From: Methylotenera_A sp040387035
Lineage (GTDB): Bacteria > Pseudomonadota > Gammaproteobacteria > Burkholderiales > Methylophilaceae
Assembly (NCBI GenBank): GCA_040387035.1
Contig: JAZKEN010000047.1
Coordinates: forward strand, 1-28,962
Reading direction: 5' to 3'
Length of the DNA: 28,962 nt
This document shows, in pieces, positions 17,413-25,917 of this stretch. Each line of letters starts with the position of its first letter. Positions within the stretch are counted from its first letter, which is position 1. The notes beneath the pieces were generated by a model that made no database searches, was not told the origin of the DNA, and saw only the letters and a list, made by a program, of their open reading frames with translations. The position numbers were made by a program, and so were the translations under genes.

Positions 17413-18054
17413 TTACTTAGACGCAGTCGCTTTGACGCCATCGGATTCAGCTAAGTTTAAGCTTTGCAGCTTAAGCTCCATAAAACGCGTTTTTTCAGCA
17501 GAATAATGTTTGCTAGTAGCCTGCATATTCAGTTTGCGTTGTTGAATTTGCTTGTCCAGCCTGTCTGATTCGACTTGCGTCAGTTTTAGCTCGTTGCTTA
17601 AGAAAGCTGGCACTGGTTTATTCTTGTCTTTAAAGCCTTGAGCCGTCTTATTGGTGCGTGTAGATTTATTTGCGTTGATTAGTTTGCTTTGCATAAGCGC
17701 CTGTATGGCTGCCTGATCCGTTTCCAAATTGCGATCGCGTGCCAAATCAATCTCTTCAGCACTGGTATAAGAGGCCAGCAGTATTTTGTCGCGGCGCTCT
17801 TGTGCTAATTTTTCTTGCTGTTTCTGGTAATCCTGTTCAACTGCTCGTTGATCCAGCACCACGTTCTTCTTTAAAACAATGCCACTATCGTTCATCTCTA
17901 CGTTGCTGCGACCACTTTCTTGGCTGGGCAACTTGTCGCCGTAGTGCGTTACGCCGCTGCTATCCACCCATTTAACAATCTTTTTGCTTTCGGCATGGGT
18001 GTTAAAAGTGAGCAGGCTCAAGCAAGCACATACAATCAAGGTCAAATTTTTCAT
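17413..18054 (-). CDS. DUF4124 domain-containing exported protein
   Basis: This is a 213-aa protein with a signal peptide (MKNLTLIVCACLSLLTF..., cleavage after THA). The mature N-terminus KKIVKWVDSSGVTHYGDKLPSQ is the DUF4124 motif (W-x-D-x-x-G-x-x-x-Y-x-D-x-x-P). The remainder (about residues 65-205) is Lys/Gln/Glu-rich and predicted by eye to be largely helical, perhaps coiled coil. Function is unknown; DUF4124 proteins are envelope proteins common in gamma- and betaproteobacteria. A TTG at 18066 is possible, but ATG 18054 gives the standard signal peptide. It stands alone between gatB (convergent) and pyrE (same strand, upstream). Confidence 0.85.
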   Translation of the reverse strand: MKNLTLIVCACLSLLTFNTHAESKKIVKWVDSSGVTHYGDKLPSQESGRSNVEMNDSGIVLKKNVVLDQRAVEQDYQKQQEKLAQERRDKILLASYTSAEEIDLARDRNLETDQAAIQALMQSKLINANKSTRTNKTAQGFKDKNKPVPAFLSNELKLTQVESDRLDKQIQQRKLNMQATSKHYSAEKTRFMELKLQSLNLAESDGVKATASK

Positions 18055-18089
18055 GGCAGTATCCAAACTTCACACAACACAGTTTTAGT

Positions 18090-18776
18090 CTAAAAAGTTA
18101 CGCCATATTGCTGGCGGTACGCTTCTACTTTAAGCAAGTGTTGTGCCAAACCGGCATCATGATGGATATATTGTAATAAACTGCTTAGATTGGCAATGGA
18201 ACATACTGGAATTTGATGCTGTTTTTGCACCTCTTGCACAGCCGACATTTCGCTCAGGCCTTTTTCCTGGCGGTCTAACGCAATGGCCACGCCACAAGGA
18301 ATTGCGCCTTGATTTGTTATTAGATCCACAGATTCCCTGACAGACGTTCCTGCCGAAATCACGTCATCAATGATTAAAACGCGACCCATTAATGGGCTGC
18401 CGACAATAACGCCGCCTTCGCCATGGTCCTTGGCCTCTTTGCGATTATAGGCATAAGGCAGGTTATGACCATTTTTGGCAAAAGCAATCGCGATTGCTGC
18501 AGCTAAAGTAATGCCTTTATAGGCTGGGCCAAACAGCATATCGAATTTTATGCCTGATTTTTGTATGCTCTCGTAGTAAAATTCGCCTAGCTTCAATAAG
18601 CTTTCGCCATCATTAAACAAGCCGGCGTTAAAAAAATAAGGGCTTAAACGACCTGCTTTGGTTTTAAATTCACCAAATCTAAGCACCTGTTTTTGAATGG
18701 AAAAAGCAATAAAATCTTGGCTTAACTGGTCTGCACTATTTGCTTGCTCTAAATTGGACTGTTGAGTTGTCATCAT
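18090..18776 (-). CDS. pyrE: orotate phosphoribosyltransferase
   Basis: PyrE joins orotate to PRPP to make OMP in pyrimidine synthesis. The 228-aa protein contains FGPAYKGITLAAAIAIA, YNRKEAKDHGEGG and the PRPP-binding motif VLIIDDVISAGTSVRES. About 20 residues precede the usual start of the domain (QDFIAFSIQKQVLRFGEFK). Two consecutive ATGs (18776 and 18773) could start it. It is divergent from xth with only 22 nt between the genes, so promoters must lie within the flanking coding sequence. The pyrE-xth pair is common in betaproteobacteria. Confidence 0.96.
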   Translation of the reverse strand: MMTTQQSNLEQANSADQLSQDFIAFSIQKQVLRFGEFKTKAGRLSPYFFNAGLFNDGESLLKLGEFYYESIQKSGIKFDMLFGPAYKGITLAAAIAIAFAKNGHNLPYAYNRKEAKDHGEGGVIVGSPLMGRVLIIDDVISAGTSVRESVDLITNQGAIPCGVAIALDRQEKGLSEMSAVQEVQKQHQIPVCSIANLSSLLQYIHHDAGLAQHLLKVEAYRQQYGVTF

Positions 18777-18798
18777 TATTAATCAATGGAAAGTCAGT

Positions 18799-19569
18799 AT
18801 GCGCATTATAACTGCGAATTTGAACGGAATCCGCTCTGCCAGCAACAAGGGTTTTTTTGCCTGGTTGCAAATGCAAGAAGCCGATGTGATCTGCCTGCAA
18901 GAGCTAAAAGCCCAGGCGGCTGATATGACAGCCGAGATGCTGGCACCTGCTGGTTACTACGGCTATTTTCATTACGCCGAAAAAAAAGGCTACAGCGGCG
19001 TTGGCATTTACTGCAAGCAAAAGCCGGATAAGGTTGTCGAAGGTTTGGGCATTGCGGATATTGATTCGGAGGGGCGCTATATTGAGGCCAGTTTCGGCAA
19101 CTTAAGCGTGATTTCACTGTACCTGCCTAGCGGCTCCAGCGGAGAAGAACGGCAAGCGTTTAAATTCAGCGTGCTGGCGCGCATTATGCCGCATCTGGAA
19201 GCATTAAGAAAAAGCGGGCGCGAAGTGGTGGTATGCGGTGACTGGAATATCGCGCACCAAGAAATCGACCTTAAAAATTACAAAGGTAATAAAAAGAATT
19301 CAGGATTTCTGCCGGAAGAACGCGCTTGGCTGACGGATTTGTTTGGGCGTGTCGGCTGGGTCGATGTGTATCGTATTTTGCATCCGAATACTACCGAAGA
19401 GTGCTATACCTGGTGGAGTAATCGTGGTGCTGCTTATGAAAAGAATGTAGGCTGGCGCCTTGACTATCAGGTAGCAACACCGCAATTGGCAGGCCGTGCT
19501 ATTCAAACATCCATTTATAAAACGCAAAAATTTAGCGACCATGCGCCACTCATTGTGGATTATCAATAA
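18799..19569 (+). CDS. xth: exodeoxyribonuclease III (AP endonuclease family)
   Basis: This is a DNA repair enzyme of the ExoIII/Xth family that cleaves at abasic sites and removes 3' blocks. The 256-aa length is typical. The catalytic motifs are visible: TANLNGIRSA with N7, CLQELKAQ with the metal-binding glutamate E35, GYSGVGIY, CGDWNIAHQEIDL with Asp and Asn, and SDHAPLIVDY with the catalytic histidine. The start ATG at 18799 gives the normal N-terminus. It is divergent from pyrE and convergent with the DUF1223 gene. Confidence 0.96.
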   Translation: MRIITANLNGIRSASNKGFFAWLQMQEADVICLQELKAQAADMTAEMLAPAGYYGYFHYAEKKGYSGVGIYCKQKPDKVVEGLGIADIDSEGRYIEASFGNLSVISLYLPSGSSGEERQAFKFSVLARIMPHLEALRKSGREVVVCGDWNIAHQEIDLKNYKGNKKNSGFLPEERAWLTDLFGRVGWVDVYRILHPNTTEECYTWWSNRGAAYEKNVGWRLDYQVATPQLAGRAIQTSIYKTQKFSDHAPLIVDYQ

Positions 19570-19693
19570 TCAGGCTATTTAAAAGTATTACATGCTGCAA
19601 AGTAAAATATGGCTGGCCTATAAGCAGATTTAGCTTAGGGATGCTAAACCCACAACACAATGCATTGGTTTCAAGCGGTGTGTAATAGTTGAT

Positions 19694-20637
19694 TTATGTA
19701 GCGCAGAATTTTAGCGCCAGGCTTTGCAAGATTTCGCCATTTTGGTTATTTTGCACAAATACCACTGCGCCCATATTGCCTAACTGATAACCGCGATTTT
19801 TCAAATCAGGTTTTAAGGTGAAGTTTTTACTAAATGTATTGGTATTGTCGAGTTGATACGCGCCAAAAAGCTCGCGCACAACATAATCATGTTTTAGGTC
19901 TCGGCCATTGTTTTCGCCAGCATTTACTTTGCTCAGTAGTTTATTTTGGTAAATGGCCACAAAAATATCGCTATGTTTTACATCACCAGGCCGCACTGCC
20001 TGCGTGTCTACTTTTAGAATAATTTCGCCATTGGCCTGCGTTGACGCATTCAAGCTTAAGTTAGCGCGCGATGCCAATTGCTTGCTTGATTCAACCATAC
20101 GATTCAAGCGCGATGCATCAGAACCCTTAAAGTCACGGCCGTTTATCACGAACTGTGGCGTATATACAAAACCGGCGTTATTAAATGCTGCAATTTTGCG
20201 CTGCCTTGCTGAATATTCAGCGTTAGCATATTTATCTTTCCAGCCGATGTAATCCCAATAATCGACATGAAAAGCCAATGGAATAAACTGACTGGAATCT
20301 TGTTTTAAGCTGCTTAACCATTTGTCGGCAGGCGGGCAGCTGCTGCAGCCTTCAGAGGTATATAGCTCAAGTAAAGGCACTTGAGAGGCGCCGCTTTTGG
20401 CAGAGCATTCTGCAGCAATAGCAGGGTGNNNNNNNNNNNNNNNNNNNNNNNNNNNNNNNNNNNNNNNNNNNNNNNNNNNNNNNNNNNNNNNNNNNNNNNN
20501 NNNNNNNNNNNNNNNNNNNNNNNNNNNNAAGGCACTTGAGAGGCGCCGCTTTTGGCAGAGCATTCTGCAGCAATAGCAGGGTGCGTGGTGATAGTGAGCA
20601 GGCTTAATGTAAAAAAAGCAGTATGAAAAAATCGCAT
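19694..20637 (-). CDS. DUF1223 family exported thioredoxin-like protein, interrupted by an assembly gap
   Basis: The start at 20637 gives MRFFHTAFFTLSLLTITTH..., a signal peptide cleaved after AIAA. Next comes LLELYTSEGCSSCPPADKWL, the CxxC region of DUF1223 proteins, which have a thioredoxin-like fold; family function is not established. The 3' part continues with FHVDYWDYIGWKDKYA and VYTPQFVINGRDFKG, both typical. Inside lie 100 N flanked by two identical 55-nt copies. Removing the N run and one copy takes out 155 nt and leaves 789 nt, exactly 263 codons (262 aa and stop) in a single frame. The true gene is therefore almost certainly intact; the apparent frame shift is an artefact. Confidence 0.88.
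20374..20428. repeat. left copy of a 55-nt exact duplication beside the N gap
   Basis: The 55 nt from 20374 to the first N are identical to 20529-20583. Both lie within the DUF1223 signal-peptide and CxxC region. The length, the exact identity and the position flush with the gap show two contig ends that overlap by one k-mer and were not merged. Confidence 0.9.
20429..20528. other. scaffold gap of 100 N
   Basis: Exactly 100 undetermined bases, the usual placeholder for a gap of unknown size. The identical 55-nt flanks suggest its real size is zero and that the flanks should be collapsed. Confidence 0.97.
20529..20583. repeat. right copy of a 55-nt exact duplication beside the N gap
   Basis: Identical to 20374-20428 and flush with the last N. 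Merging the two copies restores one open reading frame for the DUF1223 gene. Confidence 0.9.
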
Positions 20638-20703
20638 GATATAACTCCAGTAAGTTCAGGAGTTAGTCGCAGAGGATATTCAATACTTACAAAACTAAAG
20701 CAC

Positions 20704-20725
20704 CGTCATTCCCGCCTTCGCGGAA
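20704..20725. repeat. possible half of a REP-like repeat
   Basis: GTCATTCCCGCCTTCGCGGAA resembles the common proteobacterial dispersed repeat that begins GTCATTCCCGC and folds into a GC-rich hairpin. Here CCGC-CTTC-GCGG forms the tip, but the right arm is degenerate. It lies between ampG and the DUF1223 gene, where such repeats usually sit. A genome-wide count would be needed to prove it is repeated. Confidence 0.4.
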
Positions 20726-20733
20726 GTGGCAAG

Positions 20734-22017
20734 TTACAAAGAGGCTTCGTTTTCCTTGACGGTGTTCCAGGGGGCCACTTTAAACAGCAATAGCATGCCT
20801 GGAATGGCCAGAATAAAACACACGATAAAAAATTTGAACCAGCCCAGGCTTTCTACCATGTAACCTGTTGCCGCATTGGCAAAAGTCCGTGGAACAGCCG
20901 CTAGGCTGGTAAATAGCGCAAACTGTGTCGCCGTGTACAGCGGGTGGGTAGTATGGGCAATATAGGCGACAAATGCGGCGGTACCAAGCCCTACACCAAA
21001 AGCCTCTACGCCGATCACAACGCCTAGCCAAAGCAGGCTATGCCCTACGATGGCCAGCCATGCAAAGCCTAAAATAGCGACCATTTGCACGACGCCAAAT
21101 ACCCACAGCGCACGATTGATGCCCAACTTAAACATCCAGACGCCGCCCAGCAAGCCGCCAATCACGCTAGGCCACAAGCCGGCATTTTTTGCAATCAAGC
21201 CAATCTCGGTTTTACTAAAACCCATGTCCAGATAAAACGGTGTAGCCAGGGCGGTCGCCATGCTATCACCCAGTTTATAGAAGAAAATAAAAGCCAAAAT
21301 CAGCGTAGCGGTTTTTAAACCGTTTCGACTCATAAACTCTTTAAACGGCTCTATAACGGCGGCTTTCAGCGTTCTTGGCCTGCCATCTTTTAAGGCAGGT
21401 TCTTTGACAAATATCGTCATCAGAATGCCTGGCAACATAAAAAGTGCCGTGATGATAAACACGCTGCTCCACGCCATATGGTCTGCCAAAATCAAGGATA
21501 ATGAGCCTGGAATCAAGCCCGCAATCTTATAGGCATTCACATGCACGGCATTGCCCAAACCCAATTCGTTATCAATCAATAACTCACGGCGGTAAGCGTC
21601 TAGAACAATATCCTGCGATGCGCTAAAAAAGGCCACAACTGTGGCTAAATATGCGATTGTCCATATATCCAGTTTAGGATTAAATGCACCGAAAATAGGG
21701 ATGGAAATCAGCAACAGCAGTTGCGAGATGATAAGCCAGCTGCGCCGGCGTCCCATATTGAGTTTGCCTAGTTGCGGAATATAGCGATCGAAAAAAGGTG
21801 CCCACAGAAACTTCCAGGTGAATGGCAGGTTAATTAAAGCAAACAGGCCAATCGCTTTTAAGTTCACGCCTTCGCTACGCAGCCATGCGGGTAAAAGGCT
21901 GATTAAAATGTACAGAGGCAAGCCAGAGCTAAAGCCGGTAAAAATGCAGATAAGCATTTTTTTGCTCATCAATGAGTGCCAAATAGAGGGATTGCTCACA
22001 AGTGTAGAGTTTTGCAC
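20734..22017 (-). CDS. ampG: AmpG-type MFS muropeptide permease
   Basis: AmpG imports GlcNAc-anhydroMurNAc peptides for cell-wall recycling through the inner membrane. The 427-aa protein has about twelve or more hydrophobic helices. Recognisable AmpG segments are FTGFSSGLPLYILISLLPAW, the FTWKFLWAPFFDRY loop, GRRRSWL and FFSASQDIVLDAYRRELL. The initiator at 22017 is GTG and shares its G with the metW TAG stop. An ATG at residue 17 (21969) is an alternative start close to the first helix. It follows metX-metW tightly, although its role in wall recycling has no obvious link to methionine synthesis. A short REP-like sequence follows it. Confidence 0.88.
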   Translation of the reverse strand: MQNSTLVSNPSIWHSLMSKKMLICIFTGFSSGLPLYILISLLPAWLRSEGVNLKAIGLFALINLPFTWKFLWAPFFDRYIPQLGKLNMGRRRSWLIISQLLLLISIPIFGAFNPKLDIWTIAYLATVVAFFSASQDIVLDAYRRELLIDNELGLGNAVHVNAYKIAGLIPGSLSLILADHMAWSSVFIITALFMLPGILMTIFVKEPALKDGRPRTLKAAVIEPFKEFMSRNGLKTATLILAFIFFYKLGDSMATALATPFYLDMGFSKTEIGLIAKNAGLWPSVIGGLLGGVWMFKLGINRALWVFGVVQMVAILGFAWLAIVGHSLLWLGVVIGVEAFGVGLGTAAFVAYIAHTTHPLYTATQFALFTSLAAVPRTFANAATGYMVESLGWFKFFIVCFILAIPGMLLLFKVAPWNTVKENEASL

Positions 22018-22646
22018 TATTTTGCTTTTAGGCGATACATGGCTAAGTTACCAAGCAGGTTTGGCATAAAGCTCACTTCCTGGGTGTCGGTAATCACTTT
22101 ACGTTCTAATATCGTGATATTGTGATTTTTACAAAATTGATCGAAATCGTTAATCGTACACAAGTGCACATTCGGGGTGTTAAACCATTCGTAAGGCAGG
22201 CTTTTAGAGACAGGCATATTGCCACGGGTAATTTGCAAACGGTTGCGCCAATAACCAAAATTGGGGAAGGTCACAATCACTTCGCGGCCTACACGCAGCA
22301 TTTCTTGCACGATTGCCTCTGTATTGTGCATGGCTTGCAGTGTTTGCGACAAAATGACGGTATCAAACGATTGGTCTTCAAAGCCGGATAAACCCGCTTC
22401 CAAGTCCATTTGAATCACATTGGTACCATTTGCTAAGCAGGCTAGCCAATTCGCATCATCTTTTTCTACGCCATAGCCTTTGGTCTCTAAACTGCTGCGC
22501 AAAAACTGCAATAAGCTGCCATCGCCACAGCCCAAATCAAGCACTTTGGTGCCAAAACTAACCCAGCCTGCAATAATGGCAAAATCCTGGCGGTATTTAG
22601 TCATTAAATTTGTATTATTTACATTATTAACCATGATTTTTGTCAT
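22017..22646 (-). CDS. metW: methionine biosynthesis protein MetW
   Basis: This is a 209-aa SAM-methyltransferase-fold protein, recognised by KVLDLGCGDGSLLQFL (motif I), the VILSQTLQAMHN segment, VIVTFPNFGYWRNR and the YEWFNTPNVHLCTINDF block characteristic of MetW. It is always found beside metX in many proteobacteria and is needed for, or stimulates, MetX homoserine acyltransferase activity in some species. The ATG at 22646 has GAGGTG 5 nt upstream; a GTG at 22652 is in frame, but its spacing to that ribosome binding site is too short. It lies 2 nt after the metX stop. Confidence 0.94.
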   Translation of the reverse strand: MTKIMVNNVNNTNLMTKYRQDFAIIAGWVSFGTKVLDLGCGDGSLLQFLRSSLETKGYGVEKDDANWLACLANGTNVIQMDLEAGLSGFEDQSFDTVILSQTLQAMHNTEAIVQEMLRVGREVIVTFPNFGYWRNRLQITRGNMPVSKSLPYEWFNTPNVHLCTINDFDQFCKNHNITILERKVITDTQEVSFMPNLLGNLAMYRLKAK

Positions 22647-22648
22647 AG

Positions 22649-23788
22649 TCACACCTCAATCTTTTGTAAATAGCTACGTAGAATGGCATGGTAATGCGCA
22701 TCAGGCATCAAAAATGCATCGTGCCCATGTGCCGCCGTCACTTCGGCATAACTTACAGTGAGCTCATTATCCAGCAAGGCTTTCACGATTTCGCGTGAGC
22801 GTGCTGGCGAAAAACGCCAATCGCTGGTAAAAGACACCACCAAGAATTCAGCTTTAGCCACTTTTAAAGCCGCACTTAAATCATCATTAAATTCGAGCGC
22901 AGGGTTGTAGTAATCCAGGGCGCGCGTCATGCGTAAATAAGTATTTGCATCAAACTCGCCGGCAAACTTGTCGCCTTGATAGCGCAAATAAGATTCCATC
23001 TCAAACTCCACGTCAAAGCCGTATTTGATCGTGTCTTTAAGCTTGCGGCCAAATTTTTCGCCCATGGCGTCATCGCTTAGATAGGTGATATGACCTAACA
23101 TGCGCGCGATTCGCAAACCGCGGCGCGGCACTGTGTTGTGGGCGTAATAATCACCACCATAAAACTCTGGGTCAGTCATGATCGCCTGGCGGGCTACTTC
23201 ATTAAACGCAATATTCTGCGCGGTTAGATTGGGCGCAGAAGCAATCACCAACGCATGGCGCACCAATTCCGGGTATGCAATTGTCCATTGCAAAGCCTGC
23301 ATGCCGCCCAAGCTGCCACCCACGACGGCGGCCAATTGGGAAATGCCAAGATAAGCTAATAGCTTAGCCTGCGAATTGACCCAGTCTTCTACAGTCACAA
23401 TCGGAAAGCTTGCACCAAAAGGCTGGTTATTTTCAGGATTAATACTGCTAGGGCCAGAACTGCCGTGACAGCCGCCCAAATTATTCAGTCCGATCACAAA
23501 AAATTTATTGGTATCGAGTGGTTTGCCTGGGCCGATTAAGTTATCCCACCAGCCCGCGCTTTTATCCGAATCGGCGTACTTTCCTGCCACATGGTGATTG
23601 CCCGAAAGCGCATGACAAATGATGACGGCATTGCTTTTATCAGCATTTAGCTTGCCATAGGTTTCATACACCAAGTGATACTGCGTTAACACCGTGCCAC
23701 TTTTTAGTAAAAGCGGTGTATCAAAGTGCGCGGTTTGCGAAGCGACTAGGCCTACAGAGTTGTTGAGTAAAAGATTTTTTTCTAACAT
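22649..23788 (-). CDS. metX: homoserine O-acyltransferase (MetX family)
   Basis: MetX activates homoserine by O-acylation, the first dedicated step of methionine synthesis. In betaproteobacteria carrying metW the acyl donor is often succinyl-CoA rather than acetyl-CoA; which applies here cannot be read directly. The 379-aa alpha/beta hydrolase has the nucleophile S159 in VVGGSLGGMQALQW, the aspartate in FTSDWRFSP and the histidine in AAHGHDAFL, with the conserved NLGGCHGSSGPSS motif near residues 103-115. It is 21 nt downstream of prmC and immediately precedes metW. Confidence 0.95.
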   Translation of the reverse strand: MLEKNLLLNNSVGLVASQTAHFDTPLLLKSGTVLTQYHLVYETYGKLNADKSNAVIICHALSGNHHVAGKYADSDKSAGWWDNLIGPGKPLDTNKFFVIGLNNLGGCHGSSGPSSINPENNQPFGASFPIVTVEDWVNSQAKLLAYLGISQLAAVVGGSLGGMQALQWTIAYPELVRHALVIASAPNLTAQNIAFNEVARQAIMTDPEFYGGDYYAHNTVPRRGLRIARMLGHITYLSDDAMGEKFGRKLKDTIKYGFDVEFEMESYLRYQGDKFAGEFDANTYLRMTRALDYYNPALEFNDDLSAALKVAKAEFLVVSFTSDWRFSPARSREIVKALLDNELTVSYAEVTAAHGHDAFLMPDAHYHAILRSYLQKIEV

Positions 23789-23809
23789 CCCGTGATTATA
23801 CTATGCGCA

Positions 23810-24670
23810 CTAATCATCAACATAGCAGCCAATCGTTACGCGCAAAATTCCAGCCAGATCTTTCACGTGGCTGATCTGGCTAAAGCCGTTTTTGTTTAAT
23901 AATTCAGACACATTTTCGGCTTGGTTGAAGCCGTGCTCAAGCATCAGCCAGCCATTTTTATTTAGGTATTTGGGTGCGTGATTAATAATATGGCGAATAT
24001 CGTTAAGGCCATCCGGGCCAGAAGCCAGCGCAGATAAAGGCTCAAAACGTAAATCGCCTTGATTCAAATGTATATCGTCAGCTTCAATATAAGGCGGGTT
24101 ACTTACAATCACATCAAATTGTTGATTATTCAATGCGCTAAACCAATTGCTTAACTCAAAACGTACATTGTTAATGTTCAATTGGTGCGCATTTTCAATC
24201 GCAATAGCTAAAGCCGCTTTGCTGGCGTCTACAGCGCTTACCTGGGTATTTGGGCGATGCCTGGCAACAGCTAATGCAATCGCGCCTGAACCTGTGCCGA
24301 GATCTAAAACATGATTGCTGATGTGCGCCTGGGTTTTACCTAAAACAGTTTCAACTAATACTTCAGTATCTGGCCTGGGAATCAACGTGTCTTTCGATAC
24401 TTTAAACCGTAAACCAAAGAATTCTCGATAACCTACTATATAGGCAATGGGCTCACCCTTTAGGCGCCGCTTAAGCAAGGCATCAAAGTTCTGATACAAG
24501 TCCTCTTGTATAGTGTCTGTGGCATGTGCAATAAGCCATGCGCGATTAACGGTCAACGCATATTGCAACAAAAGCTGTGTTTCAAATTTCGCTTCGTCGC
24601 TATGTATATTTAAATGGCTAATTAACTGTGTTTGTGCCAGTTTTATAGCATGATTGATGGTGATCGACAT
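23810..24670 (-). CDS. prmC: peptide chain release factor N5-glutamine methyltransferase
   Basis: PrmC methylates the glutamine of the GGQ motif in release factors RF1 and RF2. The 286-aa protein has the substrate-binding YIVGYREFFGLRFKVSKDTLIPRPDTEVLVE region (written here in parts: YIVGYREFFGLRF, then TLIPRPDTEVLVE), the SAM motif VLDLGTGSGAIALAVA and the catalytic VSNPPYIE. The prfA gene that often precedes it is absent upstream; instead a porin lies there, separated by about 140 nt that include a strong bidirectional terminator. prmC therefore probably has its own promoter in 24671-24740. Confidence 0.95.
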   Translation of the reverse strand: MSITINHAIKLAQTQLISHLNIHSDEAKFETQLLLQYALTVNRAWLIAHATDTIQEDLYQNFDALLKRRLKGEPIAYIVGYREFFGLRFKVSKDTLIPRPDTEVLVETVLGKTQAHISNHVLDLGTGSGAIALAVARHRPNTQVSAVDASKAALAIAIENAHQLNINNVRFELSNWFSALNNQQFDVIVSNPPYIEADDIHLNQGDLRFEPLSALASGPDGLNDIRHIINHAPKYLNKNGWLMLEHGFNQAENVSELLNKNGFSQISHVKDLAGILRVTIGCYVDD

Positions 24671-24744
24671 ATAAAGCGATTATAAATGATTGCTTGTTTC
24701 ATTTAAGCGGTATCTTTGTAAGGATTGAATAAACGTGGGCCATA

Positions 24745-24799
24745 AAAAAACGGCAACCTAAGTTGCCGTTTTTATTTTATTCACTAACTTAAGCAGGCT
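24745..24799. repeat. direct repeat, left copy (candidate attL, porin terminator)
   Basis: This 55-nt block matches 28908-28962 in the same orientation at all but one position (G at 24793, A at 28956). It covers the porin terminator hairpin and the first bases toward the porin stop. Similarity to the right copy fades immediately to the left (about CCA then a shifted A/T run). It is the best candidate for the left attachment site of the element, or else a trace of a duplicated porin gene. Confidence 0.75.
24746..24773. terminator. bidirectional intrinsic terminator of the porin gene
   Basis: AAAAACGGCAAC and GTTGCCGTTTTT form a perfect 12-bp stem with a CTAA loop. An A-tract on one side and a T-tract on the other allow termination in both directions. 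It is about 40 nt after the porin stop codon (minus strand) and upstream of prmC. The same structure recurs at 28909-28936. Confidence 0.88.
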
Positions 24800-24813
24800 A
24801 AGCCTGCATTAAA

Positions 24814-25893
24814 CTAGAAGAATAAGATAGCGCCTAAAGCGATAGTTTTTGATTTACCGTTTAGATCACCAGTATCTTCAGCTTTTGAGTGTGAGTACTC
24901 AGCAACTAAATTCAAATGTTTTGTAAGTGGGTGGTAAGCACCAACTGTCCACATTTTTTGTTCGTAATCATCAGTAGTACCTTCGTTAGAGTTGTACTCT
25001 AATTCTGATTGACCGTATGAAACGCCCAATTTAGTACCTACACCAGGAATAGTGTATGTAGCTTGAACGTACCAATCTTCTGAGTCACGAGCATTACCAA
25101 ATGCGTCATAGCCGCCGTTGAACAATACAGTAGTACCTGTACCTTCACCTTCACCGTAGTAACCAGTTAAGCCAAAGCCAGCTACGTTAACTGTAGCGCC
25201 TAAGTCCCAAGCTGAAGCTGTGTCATCAAATGCTTCTACGTTTTGTGAAATACCTGAAGCCCAAACTTTACCAGCGAAATCGCCAGCCCATTCGTAAGAT
25301 ACTTTACCTTCGTATGCTGGCTCTGAACCACCGCGTGCAAAACCGCCAACGCCACCGTTTAATACTGAAGCTGGGTCCCAAGATTGAGTTACACCTGCTG
25401 TGAAGCTGAAGCCATTCCAGTTTGGTGATGAGTAAGCAACTTGTGATTTCCAGTCAGCATACATAAAACCAGAACCGATACGACCTAGTGTAGTTGTGTT
25501 ACCAGCTAATGCACCTGCAGCACCACCAACACCTAATAATGTCATGTCATTCAAGATAGCATCAGAAGCATAGATACCTAAATCTTTACCTAGCTTGATA
25601 GAACCCCAAGATTTGTCGCCAAATGTTAAGAATGCTTGACGGTTTTCTTGTTGTGAACCTTGACGGCCAGAACCAGTTGTTGAAGCACCTGGGTTGATTG
25701 AGATTGTGAAACCAACATCTAAGTCGTTTTGACGTGTTTTACCAGAAACTGATAAGTAGTTAGGTAACAAGCCTGTAGTGATGTTTGAAACTGTTCTAGT
25801 ACCTGTAGAGCTAGAACCAGATTGGAAATTAACAGCATCGCCAGTAACGCGTGTTGATGTGTAGTAAGCGTTTACTATACTTTCTGAATTTAA
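24814..25893 (-). pseudogene. general outer-membrane porin, 5' end lost
   Basis: The minus-strand frame encodes about 353 residues of a Gram-negative trimeric-type porin. The first clear porin residues are VNAYYTSTRVTGDAVNFQSG. Then come SVSGKTRQNDLDVGF, WGSIKLGKDLGIYASDAIL and a typical C-terminal strand ending ALGAILFF with terminal Phe. No signal peptide, no ATG and no ribosome binding site precede this: the frame runs out at a TAA (25894-25896) in AT-rich sequence that is not porin-like. A TTG at about 25770 would give 318 aa, but without export signal. The rest of the gene is undamaged and has highly-expressed-type codon use, so the break is recent. If a second copy lies beyond the window, this is its partial duplicate. 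Confidence 0.85.
25854..25881 (+). promoter_or_regulatory. candidate promoter for the element operon, spanning the porin junction
   Basis: TTGATG (25854-25859) and TATACT (25876-25881) are separated by 16 bp, a fair sigma-70 match reading toward the element genes. The -35 lies in porin coding sequence and the -10 at or next to the junction. This would be a hybrid promoter formed by the rearrangement. Called by eye. Confidence 0.35.
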
Positions 25894-25917
25894 TTAATTT
25901 TTTCAAACTAAAGATTG

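Noticed and set aside
17403..17420. Imperfect inverted repeat between gatB and the DUF4124 gene as a terminator
   Set aside because: The stem has a mismatch and no T-run follows on either strand; support is too weak.
19630..19655. TTTAGC...GCTAAA hairpin between xth and the DUF1223 gene as a terminator
   Set aside because: Only a 6-bp stem with an 8-nt loop and no T-tract; it could fold, but gives no real evidence of termination.
20314..20637. Separate short gene starting at 20637 and a second frame 19694-20563 read through the N run
   Set aside because: Both are halves of the one DUF1223 gene; the reading through N is meaningless, and the frame difference disappears when the 55-nt duplicate is collapsed.
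24746..24773. Hairpin as part of a tRNA or a dif-like site
   Set aside because: There is no cloverleaf or CCA-type end, and the sequence is a simple terminator stem with A and T tracts; it does not resemble the 28-bp XerCD dif consensus.
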